Source: Cryobacterium sp. SO2 (GTDB lineage Bacteria; Actinomycetota; Actinomycetes; Actinomycetales; Microbacteriaceae). From it: a stretch of DNA of 64,000 nucleotides. The number at the start of each line of letters is the position of its first letter. The first letter of the stretch is position 1. Where the stretch lies: NCBI RefSeq assembly GCF_026151165.2, contig NZ_CP117849.1, forward strand, positions 930,001 to 994,000, in the 5' to 3' direction. Below, piece after piece: positions 37,239 to 45,079 of this stretch. The notes under the pieces were generated by a model. The model saw only the letters and a list, made by a program, of their open reading frames with translations. It was not told the DNA's origin and did not search any database. The position numbers and the translations under genes are program-made.

Positions 37239-38024
37239 TCAGCTGTCTTGGCGGATTCGCGCCAGCCAGTCGGTCACCAGGGCCGAGCACAGGCCCGCTT
37301 GCTCGAAAAGGATGTTGTGGCCGGCGGCGTCGAGTGCGGCGAACGACGCGCGAGGGTAGTGCTCGATTCGGCTCCAGGCGTCGGAGTAGCCGACGACGTC
37401 GTCCTGCCGGCCCGTGATGTGCAGGGTCGGTTGCATGAAAGGTTCGGGGTGCGCGTCTTCGGGGTTGCGGTCGAGTGAGTAGCTCTCCGAGATGCGATCG
37501 ATGGCTTGGCTGTCGGCGCCATCGAGGCCAGGCAACACGTACTGCAAGAACGCCTGCGCGTCGCCTGTCGATTCCACCACGGCGTCTTCCCGGTACTGGT
37601 CGAGTGCCGCTCCGAGGATCGGCACGACTCGAGGTTCCTGCCTCAACACGGTTCGGGGCGGCACGGTTCGCTCGGCGTGCGCGGCGATGAAGACGCCGGC
37701 CACAGTCGCGAGTCCGAGTACCTGTGAGCGAAGCTCGTGGGCGACGTAGCGGGCGATCATGCCGCCGAACGAGTTCCCCAGCACGGCGAACGGTTCCTTG
37801 CCGACGGTCGCCAGGATCTGTTCAATCACCGCATCGGCGACCTCTTGCGAGCTGCCTATTTTTTTCGCTGGAGACCGGGTCGCGCCTGGCAGATCGAGGT
37901 AGATTCGCCGCCAGTGACCCGAGCGCTCAAACATCGGCTCCAGTGGAAGCAGGCTTCGATGGTCCAGGCCGAATCCGTGGAGGAGCACGACCGGGGTACC
38001 AGAACCTATCTCACGAGTGAACAC
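37239..38024 (-). CDS. Alpha/beta hydrolase
   Basis: A 261-residue hydrolase. VVLLHGFGLDHRS is the oxyanion region, GNSFGGMIA carries the nucleophile Ser near residue 104, Asp lies in ITGRQDDVVGYSD, and the catalytic His is in LDAAGHNILFEQ. This complete triad marks an active enzyme of the epoxide-hydrolase/haloperoxidase-like class. The substrate is unknown. It is 21 bp from the GAF-ANTAR gene upstream on the same strand. Confidence 0.9.
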   Translation of the reverse strand: MFTREIGSGTPVVLLHGFGLDHRSLLPLEPMFERSGHWRRIYLDLPGATRSPAKKIGSSQEVADAVIEQILATVGKEPFAVLGNSFGGMIARYVAHELRSQVLGLATVAGVFIAAHAERTVPPRTVLRQEPRVVPILGAALDQYREDAVVESTGDAQAFLQYVLPGLDGADSQAIDRISESYSLDRNPEDAHPEPFMQPTLHITGRQDDVVGYSDAWSRIEHYPRASFAALDAAGHNILFEQAGLCSALVTDWLARIRQDS

Positions 38025-38045
38025 ATGCCCAGTCTCGCAGTTCGA

Positions 38046-38759
38046 TCAGAAGCGTAGATCCCGGGAGACGAGCTGGCGGGCCACAAGGCTCAGGGACGTC
38101 TGGTGTGATCTCGCGTGCTCGCGGATGAGGGCGAAGGCGGCCTCGATCGACACATGGGCGGTTTCGGCGACAACGCCCTTGGCCTGCTCGATAAGCACCC
38201 GGCTGGTGAGGGCCTCCTGCAGCTGGTCTCGAAGCTTCGAGGCATCCCGAACGGTGCGTTCTTGCAGAATCCCGATGGTCGCCACGTCGGCGAGGGCCTG
38301 GGCGGCGCGGATGTCGTACTGGTTGAGTTCGCCGCGTTCGTTGCGCATGAGATTCAGTGTGCCGATGGTGGTGTCCCGAAGTCGCAGCGGGATGGCGTAA
38401 ACCGAGTGGATGCCCTGCGCGCTGGCGGTGGTGCAGAATTCCGGCCAGCGAGAGGAGCCGATGTCGATGTCGGGCACGGAGACGACGGCGCGGGTGTGGA
38501 AGCACTCGAGGCACGGCCCCGCGTCGGCGTCGAGCTGCATGATTTCAACCAGTGTGTTTGCCTCACTCGTGGAAGCGACGACCTCCAACTTGTTGTCGGC
38601 GTTCGCCAACAGAATGCCCGCGGAGTCGACATCGAGAAGGTCGTGACAGTTCTCCACGAGGGTCTGCAAGAGGTCGAGCACGTCATAGCCGGCTACGAGG
38701 GTGTCTGCGAGAGTAGCGAAAGCGTCGAAAAGCCGTTCCAGGCGAGTTGTCTCATTCAT
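38046..38759 (-). CDS. GAF-ANTAR domain regulator, first of an overlapping pair
   Basis: A 237-residue protein. The GAF domain (about 20-160) senses a small ligand (DSAGILLANADNKLEVVAS, GPCLECFHTRAVVSVPDI, IPLRLRDTTIGTLNLM). The ANTAR domain (about 170-235) has SRVLIEQAKGVVAE and AFALIREHARSHQTSLSLVA, an RNA-binding antitermination domain. Without a kinase domain it resembles actinobacterial GAF-ANTAR regulators. Its ATG (38759) lies eight bases inside the end of the preceding GAF-ANTAR gene. Confidence 0.9.
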   Translation of the reverse strand: MNETTRLERLFDAFATLADTLVAGYDVLDLLQTLVENCHDLLDVDSAGILLANADNKLEVVASTSEANTLVEIMQLDADAGPCLECFHTRAVVSVPDIDIGSSRWPEFCTTASAQGIHSVYAIPLRLRDTTIGTLNLMRNERGELNQYDIRAAQALADVATIGILQERTVRDASKLRDQLQEALTSRVLIEQAKGVVAETAHVSIEAAFALIREHARSHQTSLSLVARQLVSRDLRF

Positions 38760-39459
38760 TGGATCCTTCGCCCGACTCGGATAGTGCGGTGAAGCGAATC
38801 CGCCGCTCGATGACATCATGCGCGATTTCCCGCATTGGGCGGTTGTCGGCGAAAGCCCTGGCCTGAATGATCAGGTGGGCGTCCTCGGCAGTGGTGCCGA
38901 GTTGGGCGAGGACCATGCCCGTCGCCTGGTGAATGAGCCGCCGGGAGAACGTGGTCGTGTCCGGGGGGAGCTCTTCCTCGCTGATAGCACGGCGCAGGAG
39001 AACACGGCTCACGATGGCTGCCAGAGCCAGTGTCTGCTGCTGTTGTTTGAGGGTGAGTGACACCGGGTTGACGGAGTACAGGTCAACGGCGCCGATCTCG
39101 AGCGGTCCGAACACAAGCGGGAAAGCGAAAATAGCCCCGATGTCTTCACCACGAATCGCATTGGAGAAGGCCGGCCACGATCCGTTGCTTCGGGTAGCGA
39201 GGTCAGGTTCCAAGACCGGTTGGCGTTTGGTCAATGCGTCCCAACACGGACCTTCACCGAGGTCGAATTGCAGTTCATCCACTCGCCCGGCCCGGGCGTC
39301 CGTGGCCGATACGGTCTCCGCTCCAAGGAACGATCCAAAGGTGGAGATCGACACCCCGGACACGGGAAGGAAACGCAGGAACGGGCGCGCTAGATCGGAA
39401 ATGCTTCCGTCACTGTCGGATAGCGCATCCGATGCGATCTGAAACGGATCATGCATCAT
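38752..39459 (-). CDS. GAF-ANTAR domain regulator, second of an overlapping pair
   Basis: A 235-residue protein with the same plan as its neighbour: a GAF-like N-terminal part (VSISTFGSFLGAETVSAT, LGEGPCWDALTKRQPVLEPDL, AFPLVFGPLEIGAVDLYS) and a C-terminal ANTAR domain (FSRRLIHQATGMVLAQLG, ARAFADNRPMREIAHDVIERR). The ANTAR tail resembles the other copy, but the GAF parts differ. The genes overlap by eight bases and must be translated together, suggesting a heteromeric partner pair. Confidence 0.9.
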   Translation of the reverse strand: MMHDPFQIASDALSDSDGSISDLARPFLRFLPVSGVSISTFGSFLGAETVSATDARAGRVDELQFDLGEGPCWDALTKRQPVLEPDLATRSNGSWPAFSNAIRGEDIGAIFAFPLVFGPLEIGAVDLYSVNPVSLTLKQQQQTLALAAIVSRVLLRRAISEEELPPDTTTFSRRLIHQATGMVLAQLGTTAEDAHLIIQARAFADNRPMREIAHDVIERRIRFTALSESGEGSNE

Positions 39460-39589
39460 CGCTGCAGCCCCTCCCTCCCTTTAGGTGTCACAATACGCTT
39501 CGCGGAACAGAGACTAAAGGGATTGCGCAAGGCAGGTATTACGTGCGAGGCCCTCAGCGGTGGAGCGCTGATCGGGGCACACTTGTGGC

Positions 39590-40663
39590 GTGAGCGGAAT
39601 CCGGTGGGTGCTGCACGTCGATCTTGACCAGTTCATCGCGGCGGTCGAGGTACTCCGGCGGCCTGAACTTGCGGGCAAGCCAATAATTGTCGGCGGTCGG
39701 GGCGATCCCACGGAACGAGCGGTCGTATCGACCGCATCCTACGAAGCCAGGGCGTTCGGCGTGGGGTCGGGAATGCCCCTGCGCATTGCGGCCCGGAAGG
39801 TGCCCGACGCTGTGATCTTGCCCGTCGATCAGGAGGCGTACCTCGCGGCGTCGGACACGGTTATGGCCACCCTGCGTTCGCAGCCCGGCGTCACCGTGCA
39901 GGTGCTGGGGTGGGATGAAGCATTTCTCGGTATCGAGACGGATGGTCCGGAAGCCTTCGCCCGGCAGGTGCAGGCCGCTGTTCTCGAGCGGACACAGCTG
40001 CACTGCAGTGTGGGCATCGGCGACACCCTGGCGCGGGCCAAGGTCGCCACCGGCTTCGCCAAGCCGGCCGGCGTCTTCCGGCTCACGGCGGGGAACTGGC
40101 TCGAGGTGATGGGCGGCCGGCCCACCAGGGATCTGTGGGGAGTGGGAGCCAAGGTGTCGGGCCGGCTGGCCGCGCTCGGCATCACAACCGTCGCCGAGCT
40201 CGCCGCATCCGACCCCCAAGACCTGGTGCCGGAGTTCGGGCCCAAGATGGGCCCCTGGCATGCGTCGCTCGGGCGCGGGGACGGCGCCAGCGTGGTGGAC
40301 GACACTCCGTGGGTAGCCAGAGGCCACAGCCGGGAGACCACCTTCCAGCACGACCTGACCGAACCCACCCAGGTGGATGGCGCGGTGAGGGAGCTGGCGG
40401 CGCGGGTGCTCGAGGACGTTCTCGCCGAGGGACGGCCTGTCATCGGGCTGACCCTCAAGATTCGCTACGCGCCGTTCGACACCACGACCCGGGCCCGGAA
40501 GATTCCCGGCACCTCCGATGGGAACGAGATCCTCGAGCGGGTCCTGGATCTCGCGGGTGAAATCGACGCGGGCCGCCCGATCCGGCTCCTCGGCCTGCGC
40601 GCCGAAATGGCCATGCCCGACAACGCCCGACAGGGCCATACGCCCACCCGCGGCGGTTGGTGA
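39590..40663 (+). CDS. Y-family DNA polymerase, DinB2-like with Ile at the steric-gate position
   Basis: A 357-residue Pol IV-type polymerase. Catalytic acids are Asp11 (VDLDQFIAAVE) and Asp109-Glu110 (GWDEAFLG). In E. coli Pol IV the steric gate is Phe13 in CFFAA; the matching residue here is Ile16 (QFIAA). Mycobacterial DinB2, with the same LDLDQF and GWDEA features, has Leu there and incorporates ribonucleotides. The protein ends in GLRAEMAMPDN with no QLxLF-like beta-clamp motif, again like DinB2. Start GTG 39590. It is not in an obvious mutasome operon. Confidence 0.9.
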   Translation: MSGIRWVLHVDLDQFIAAVEVLRRPELAGKPIIVGGRGDPTERAVVSTASYEARAFGVGSGMPLRIAARKVPDAVILPVDQEAYLAASDTVMATLRSQPGVTVQVLGWDEAFLGIETDGPEAFARQVQAAVLERTQLHCSVGIGDTLARAKVATGFAKPAGVFRLTAGNWLEVMGGRPTRDLWGVGAKVSGRLAALGITTVAELAASDPQDLVPEFGPKMGPWHASLGRGDGASVVDDTPWVARGHSRETTFQHDLTEPTQVDGAVRELAARVLEDVLAEGRPVIGLTLKIRYAPFDTTTRARKIPGTSDGNEILERVLDLAGEIDAGRPIRLLGLRAEMAMPDNARQGHTPTRGGW

Positions 40664-40666
40664 CGC

Positions 40667-41104
40667 TCAGTTCTTCTTGAGCTCCTCGGCGAGCATCACG
40701 ATGATGCCGCTGGGACCGCGCACGTAGGTGAGCTTGTAGACGTCTTCATAGGTCGCAACACCGCGAAGCGGGAAGCATCCGTGAGTCGCCGCTATCTCCA
40801 GGGCTTCTTCGAGGTTGTCGACGGAGAACGCGACCCGGTGCATGCCGATGTCGTTGGGACGAGTGGGCTCCGACTCGATCGCTTCGGGGTGGACGTACTC
40901 GAAGAGCTCCAGGCGGCCGTGACCGTCTGGCGTCTGAAGCATCGCGATGTTGGCGTGGTTGCCGTCCAGGCCCACGGCCGTGTCGGTCCACTCGCCACTG
41001 ACGGTGTCGCGGCCCAGGACCGTGAGACCGAGGTCAGTGAAGAAGGCGATCGTTGCTTCAAGGTCACGAACGGCAATGCCGACATTCTCAAGCTTGATGG
41101 ACAT
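40667..41104 (-). CDS. VOC family protein (glyoxalase/bleomycin-resistance fold)
   Basis: A 145-residue vicinal-oxygen-chelate domain with two beta-alpha-beta-beta-beta halves: LENVGIAVRDLEATIAFFTDLGLTVLGR, LELFEYVHPEA, MHRVAFSVDNLEEALEIA and YVRGPSGIIVMLAEEL. Glu/His positions could bind a metal (His in MHRVAF, Glu in MLAEEL). The function may be a lyase, dioxygenase or resistance protein. The start MSIKLENV is chosen; upstream ATGs at 41110 and 41113 are possible. Confidence 0.87.
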   Translation of the reverse strand: MSIKLENVGIAVRDLEATIAFFTDLGLTVLGRDTVSGEWTDTAVGLDGNHANIAMLQTPDGHGRLELFEYVHPEAIESEPTRPNDIGMHRVAFSVDNLEEALEIAATHGCFPLRGVATYEDVYKLTYVRGPSGIIVMLAEELKKN

Positions 41105-41279
41105 GCGCATCATGCTACTCAGCCGTGGGCGCTTCATCGAGTGACGGATGCGCGGACGCAGGTCGGACACTCGTCACCTGTTGTTCTTCCAGAAGACAAC
41201 GAGCTCCGCCGGTGACCGGCATCACACTGGTGGTGTGGAAGACATCCGCGGGGGGACTTCGGAAATGTGAAGGATTTCG

Positions 41280-41477
41280 ATGAACTACCGAGAGCTGTTC
41301 TCAGTCGTCATGTCGGGGCCGGCGCTGTGGGAGGTGCGGCACGAGTTCACCAATGAACTGGCCGGTGTCATCCAGCGCACGCCCAAGGGATTCCTGGTGA
41401 GGGATGACCAGACCCACCTAATCGGCAGCTTCGACTCGATCACGAGTGCGCTCGAGGGGCTATACGAGCTGGCGTGA
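41280..41477 (+). CDS. Small conserved-looking hypothetical protein
   Basis: A 65-residue protein, MNYRELFSVVMSGPALWEVRH to the end at LEGLYELA, with GAAGG placed correctly before the ATG. It reads as a small alpha/beta protein (IQRTPKGFLVRDDQTHLIGSF in the middle). The family is unknown. It is the last gene before the cassette-like region and has chromosomal GC content. Confidence 0.65.
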   Translation: MNYRELFSVVMSGPALWEVRHEFTNELAGVIQRTPKGFLVRDDQTHLIGSFDSITSALEGLYELA

Positions 41478-41550
41478 GGCGTTGCGGCCAGAAGCCGGAC
41501 CAATACGTCTCGTGAAAGGTGTGTGTCGCTCGCGTCGGATGGCGTCACCG

Positions 41551-41592
41551 GTGATGGGACTACAAGTACAAGGGCGCTCAGGTTATGAAGCA
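41551..41592 (+). repeat. Possible decayed cassette site (leftmost)
   Basis: GTGATGGGACTAC (41551-41563) followed by GGTTATGAAGCA (41581-41592) resembles the centre-right and the outer right arm (GGTTATGAGACA in site A), but with a longer spacer. It lies 31 bp left of the stop codon of the small membrane protein at 41624, as expected of a cassette site. Weak evidence. Confidence 0.3.
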
Positions 41593-41623
41593 CCCTGGCG
41601 GCGCATTCCGTCGCGGCGAGACT

Positions 41624-41830
41624 TCAGAACCCTCGCTGGCCCCGCTCGATGTCAGCTCGCACGTCCGACATGGCTCGAGCTAGTTCTGGGTCGGAGCCTT
41701 GAAGATCCCGAGCAGCGGATGGGCTGAGCCGCCGCCGCGAGGACAGCAAGTAGAAGGCCGCCAGAATCACGAGAGCGAGCCCCAGGCCACCCCCAGCGAT
41801 GAGCACAATCATGAGAGCGCCGGCAGTCAT
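41624..41830 (-). CDS. Small single-helix membrane protein
   Basis: A 68-residue protein starting at MTAGALMIVL, supported by GAAAGGA upstream; an earlier ATG at 41845 has no ribosome site. Residues about 5-28 form one transmembrane helix followed by RRR. The rest is a charged cytoplasmic tail (SPSAARDLQGSDPELARAMSDVRADIERG). The function is unknown. It is likely the first unit gene of the array, pointing away from the recombinase. Confidence 0.65.
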   Translation of the reverse strand: MTAGALMIVLIAGGGLGLALVILAAFYLLSSRRRLSPSAARDLQGSDPELARAMSDVRADIERGQRGF

Positions 41831-41985
41831 AGGAGTTCCTTTCATCGGTCTCTGGCGAACCTGTCGCCTTTAGACTCACATAAAAAGCTGGTCAATAGTG
41901 TTTATCGACCGAATTGAGCACCCAAATTTGAGAGGCAAGAATGCTGCTTCGAGCCAGCTCAGCGCTCTCCCGGGCGTGCGGTGCC

Positions 41986-42028
41986 GTCGCATATCCCATG
42001 CGATATGAGGAACTTCGGTTATGAGACA
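41986..42028 (+). repeat. Cassette recombination site A
   Basis: The inner dyad is GTCGCATATCCC (41986-41997), centre AT, GCGATATGAGGA (42000-42011). The outer right half-site is GGTTATGAGACA (42017-42028). A small separate hairpin GTCTCG-TCAG-CGAGAC follows at 42034-42049. No good outer left half-site is visible. Confidence 0.8.
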
Positions 42029-42127
42029 AGTCAGTCTCGTCAGCGAGACGCTCACAACACATGCGATCGCGATCGTGACGTATCTAGCGCTGACACGCAA
42101 AATCTAGAGGGTCCCCCGCAGGATCGC

Positions 42128-42466
42128 TCAGGGCCGTGCGGTGACGACTTCTGTTGCGGTGGTCACAGCATCGAGGAAACCCGGGAACCGGGCGTCGAGC
42201 TCAGTAGCGCGCAGCACTGTCCAGCGTTGCGTGCCGCGGTTTTCTTGATGGATCAGTCCCGCGTCGCGAAGGACCTTGAAGTGGTGGCTCAGCGTCGACG
42301 GCGCAACATCCACGGGGAATGTTCCACAGGCGCGCCCCGCGGGCTCGCAGCGGAGGACGTGGACGATGGAAAGCCTTGTCTCGTCAGAGAGGGCGTGTAG
42401 TACCGCTGTCAGGGGAACCGTGTCGAGCTGCGGATGCTCGAGTGCCGGTCTCGGATTATGTCCCAC
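42128..42466 (-). CDS. ArsR family winged-helix regulator
   Basis: A protein of about 112 residues. VPLTAVLHALSDETRLSIVHVL and DVAPSTLSHHFKVLRDAGLIHQENRGTQRW form the winged helix-turn-helix. Two cysteines (RCEPAGRAC) lie between helices and might sense oxidants or metals. The start is one of two nearby GTGs (42466 or 42472); the ATG at 42517 lies inside the operators and is rejected. It is divergent from the quinone-reductase gene, with operators between, so it probably represses both. The pair occupies the unit between sites A and B. Confidence 0.87.
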   Translation of the reverse strand: MGHNPRPALEHPQLDTVPLTAVLHALSDETRLSIVHVLRCEPAGRACGTFPVDVAPSTLSHHFKVLRDAGLIHQENRGTQRWTVLRATELDARFPGFLDAVTTATEVVTARP

Positions 42467-42471
42467 ACTCA

Positions 42472-42537
42472 CTTCTTTCGATTGATTTCGAAAGAAGGAT
42501 AGCATCTTGGGTATCATTCGACATATTGCGAAAGAAG
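42472..42537. promoter_or_regulatory. ArsR operators between the divergent genes
   Basis: CTTCTTTCGA (42472-42481) and TCGAAAGAAG (42488-42497) form a perfect inverted repeat with a 6-bp spacer. A second copy, imperfect on its left (ATCATTCGA, spacer, GCGAAAGAAG at 42528-42537), has the same spacing. They cover the start of the arsR gene and the promoter of the oxidoreductase. Confidence 0.8.
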
Positions 42538-42544
42538 ATGGATC

Positions 42545-43546
42545 ATGATCACTTCAACGATGCGCGCTCTTACGTTCAGCGGACCCTCGACGGACATCTC
42601 TCGAACTGGTGTCACGGTGTTGCCGACGCCGCTGCCCGGCCCCGGAGAGGTTTTGATCCGTATCACGCACGCCGGGATCAATTTCAAGGACGTGATGATG
42701 CGACGGGGTGATCCCGGTTACGTGCCTGTCTGGCCCGTCATTCCGGGACTTGAAGTTGCGGGCGTAGTCGAGCGGTTCGGCGACGGAGTGGATGATCTCG
42801 AGGTGGGCATGCGGGTAGCTGCTCTGACGAACATCGGTGGCCTCGCCGAGTACGTTGTCGCCAGTCAGGCATTGACGGCGCGCATCCCAGACGGCGTGCC
42901 CTCGGCAGTCGCGGCCGTGGTCCCTGGGGTGTGGACAACCGCCTGGCTGCTGCTACATGAGGCCGCCCGCGTCCGAGCCGGCGACACGGTCCTCGTCCAC
43001 AGCGCGGCGGGCGCCGTCGGTGCGGCCATCGCTGCAATCGCCGCAGCAATCCCAGACACCACCCTCGTCGGCGTTGTCGGAGCAGCTAGCCGCATCGAAG
43101 ACGCGAGGCGTGCCGGCTATCAGCACGTGTTTGTCCGCGATGGTCATCTCGTCGACGCTGTGCTCACCAGGCTGGGCGGCTCCGGCGTCGATGTCGTGCT
43201 CGATCCTCAAGGCACCGCTTGGCTCGACGCTGATCTACGCGTGCTGGCACCCACCGGTCGCGTTGTGCTCTTTGGAAATGCCTCGGGTGCCCCGCTTGAC
43301 CCACTACCCACCGGTGAGCTCTATGCGGGCAACGCGTCCGTCGGCGGATTCAGCATCGGCGCCCTGTCAGCCACGGCACCGACGCGCGTGAAACGCGCCA
43401 TGGAAGCAGTGCTAAGCGGGATCGCCGAAGGCTCCCTCGCCCCTGAAGTGACCGTCGCTCAGGGTCTTGACCAGGCTGCCGCCCGCCAACAGCAACTCGC
43501 GGACGGCAGCGCAAAAACGAAACATGTCATAAGCATCAATGCGTGA
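42545..43546 (+). CDS. Zinc-independent quinone oxidoreductase (MDR family)
   Basis: A 333-residue medium-chain reductase. The N-terminal catalytic domain has PLPGPGEVLIRITHAGINFKDVMMRRG and PVIPGLEVAGVVERFGDGV. The NADPH-binding part has VLVHSAAGAVGAAI (near residue 150) and LAPTGRVVLFGNASG. No structural-zinc cysteines are present, as in QOR/NADPH:quinone reductases. It reduces quinones or enones. It is divergent from arsR, its likely repressor. It is one of the few array genes on the plus strand and carries its own promoter. Confidence 0.9.
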   Translation: MITSTMRALTFSGPSTDISRTGVTVLPTPLPGPGEVLIRITHAGINFKDVMMRRGDPGYVPVWPVIPGLEVAGVVERFGDGVDDLEVGMRVAALTNIGGLAEYVVASQALTARIPDGVPSAVAAVVPGVWTTAWLLLHEAARVRAGDTVLVHSAAGAVGAAIAAIAAAIPDTTLVGVVGAASRIEDARRAGYQHVFVRDGHLVDAVLTRLGGSGVDVVLDPQGTAWLDADLRVLAPTGRVVLFGNASGAPLDPLPTGELYAGNASVGGFSIGALSATAPTRVKRAMEAVLSGIAEGSLAPEVTVAQGLDQAAARQQQLADGSAKTKHVISINA

Positions 43547-43781
43547 CTCAGATCGCGAATGGACCACCAAGAATCGCCTCAACCCGCCAGAAGGCCGGGC
43601 GGCCTGCGGGTACTTCGCCGTCACCCCGGCACGGCGGAGCGCGCTCTCGGCACAGCCGCATTGTCTTGGCCATACGCAATCGCACTGGGTTGCGTCATGC
43701 GGGACAACCAGGTGACACCTGAAACTCTAGGAATTGACGCGTATCACTGGGCGCAGCCCCGTCCCCGGGGGAATCTCGCGC
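43547..43781. other. Gap after the quinone reductase; no supported gene
   Basis: These 235 bases before site B hold only an 87-codon frame (43559-43822) that has no ribosome site and runs into the site. I see no RNA gene or repeat. It may be the degraded tail of an older unit. Confidence 0.5.
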
Positions 43782-43828
43782 GTCTCGTATCCCATGGCAT
43801 ACGAGACAAGGAGCTCGCCTAAGGAGAT
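43782..43828 (+). repeat. Cassette recombination site B
   Basis: The inner dyad is GTCTCGTATCCC (43782-43793), centre AT, GGCATACGAGAC (43796-43807), 11 of 12 positions symmetrical. The outer right half-site is degenerate (GCCTAAGGAGAT, 43817-43828). The outer left half-site is absent. Confidence 0.8.
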
Positions 43829-43929
43829 CGCCTTAAATGGACTTGTATCTTGCACAGCTTCGCCATGCTGGCATGGGTGGTGGGAAGGCGCCGTCGCCCG
43901 CTAGTGTGTCAGTAATTCCGGGGGTGCAA

Positions 43930-44256
43930 ATGAAGTTCAAAGCATTCGGCACGCTCGTAGTCCTCGGCGTTGCTCTCACTGTTCTTGGCGGCTGCGCGCA
44001 AACACAGTGCTGGACGATGGCAGGCGCCGTTGCCGAGGACGTAGTTGGCGAGTCGACTGCTCGTGAAGCACTAAAGAAGTGGCTGGAGCAGCCCTCCGAC
44101 CTCTCGACTGATCTGCCCGCCTCCGACTGGGTCGAAACGACCTCGACGAATGACCTTGTCAGCTTCAAAGGAGGAGGGAACGACTGGGCCGACGCCAGTC
44201 TTTTCCCCGGGGGCTGGATCATTCTTACCGCAGGTACGTGCAGTAAAAGTAAATAG
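43930..44256 (+). CDS. Small lipoprotein, unit gene between sites B and C
   Basis: A 108-residue lipoprotein (lipobox LGGC, Cys22). The mature part contains CWTMAGAVAEDVVGES, LKKWLEQPSDLSTDLPASDW and a C-terminal AGTCSKSK with a second cysteine. The coding DNA has fewer GC third positions than the chromosome. The earlier ATG at 43837 lacks a signal sequence context and is rejected. It is on the plus strand, unlike most unit genes. The function is unknown. Confidence 0.65.
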   Translation: MKFKAFGTLVVLGVALTVLGGCAQTQCWTMAGAVAEDVVGESTAREALKKWLEQPSDLSTDLPASDWVETTSTNDLVSFKGGGNDWADASLFPGGWIILTAGTCSKSK

Positions 44257-44354
44257 ACCAAACAGTCCTATCCCGGGTGCATCACCGACGCAGGCTGTTC
44301 CGTCCGCCGTCGGTCATGATGGTCTCGCCGTAAGGCCCACCTCAAAGTCCACAA

Positions 44355-44415
44355 GCGTCTCGTAACCTCGGTGCCTCACAACCCATGGGTTCCGAGACGA
44401 ATCGGTTTAGAGACA
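44355..44415 (+). repeat. Cassette recombination site C (full length)
   Basis: Outer left GTCTCGTAACC (44357-44367), inner left GCCTCACAACCC (44373-44384), centre AT, inner right GGGTTCCGAGAC (44387-44398), outer right GGTTTAGAGACA (44404-44415). With site H this is the most complete copy, showing all four half-sites. Confidence 0.88.
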
Positions 44416-44486
44416 GACGGAGATGACTGAAAGTCAAAAGAAAAGTTCCGTCGTTCGTAGCTTCCACGCAATGCAGAACCGATCAA

Positions 44487-44915
44487 TTACGAGTTCGGCT
44501 GATCGAGACGCTCCATCCAGGCCCCTGTGAGGGCCAGTGGTGCGAACCCGAACTTTGAGTACAAGCCATGAGCGTCGTTTGTGGAAAGTGCGATACGGCG
44601 CAACCCGAGAGGGCGGCAGTGGTTAACAATTCCGGATATCAGCATCGCTCCAATTCCTCGGCCGCGAACTCCCGGGTCTACGAAAACATCGCAGAGCCAT
44701 GCAAATGTCACTCCATCCGTGACCATCCGCGCAAAGGCGACTTGCCTATTAGAAGCGTTGTCGTAGACACCGAAGTTGCGTGAGCCGTCTATCGCGGCGT
44801 CCTGCCGGGATCGGGAGCGCCCGGGCGCCCAATATGACTGCTCACTGATCGATTTATGAACCCATTCCCGGTCGATCTCCGCGAGGTCCCCTGAAAATCG
44901 ATATTGAGCATCCAT
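44487..44915 (-). CDS. GNAT family N-acetyltransferase (unit C to J)
   Basis: A 142-residue acetyltransferase starting at MDAQYRFSGD. The acetyl-CoA loop is VDPGVRGRGIGAML (the R/QxxGxG motif, near residue 92). AWLCDVFV is the preceding strand, and NDAHGLYSKFGFAPL is the C-terminal motif. It transfers an acetyl group to an unknown amine. The start codon lies within a decayed site (44906-44940). The stop is 72 bp from site C. GNATs are classic integron cassette cargo. Confidence 0.85.
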   Translation of the reverse strand: MDAQYRFSGDLAEIDREWVHKSISEQSYWAPGRSRSRQDAAIDGSRNFGVYDNASNRQVAFARMVTDGVTFAWLCDVFVDPGVRGRGIGAMLISGIVNHCRPLGLRRIALSTNDAHGLYSKFGFAPLALTGAWMERLDQPNS

Positions 44916-44940
44916 GGCCTCATCTAAGTGGTGAGACAAC
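44906..44940 (+). repeat. Decayed cassette site J
   Basis: ATCCATGGCCTCATCTAAG then TGGTGAGACA keeps CCATGG, the CATCTA spacer seen in site G, and the GAGACA end, but has lost most of the dyad. It overlaps the start codon of the GNAT gene at 44915. Confidence 0.4.
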
Positions 44941-45079
44941 GGATCTGCTGCGCAACTAGCCGACGTCCTGAAAATGCGCGTCCAAGCGGACGGCCAAAAG
45001 CATGAGCCGCATTCGATCAGAGGACTCTGCGGCTCGGCGCAATCGCCTGGCTCGTGACTTCTCCCGCGTCAGCGCTCCA

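Noticed and set aside
43559..43822. 87-codon frame after the quinone reductase
   Set aside because: No ribosome site, it overlaps site B, and the composition does not look like a protein.
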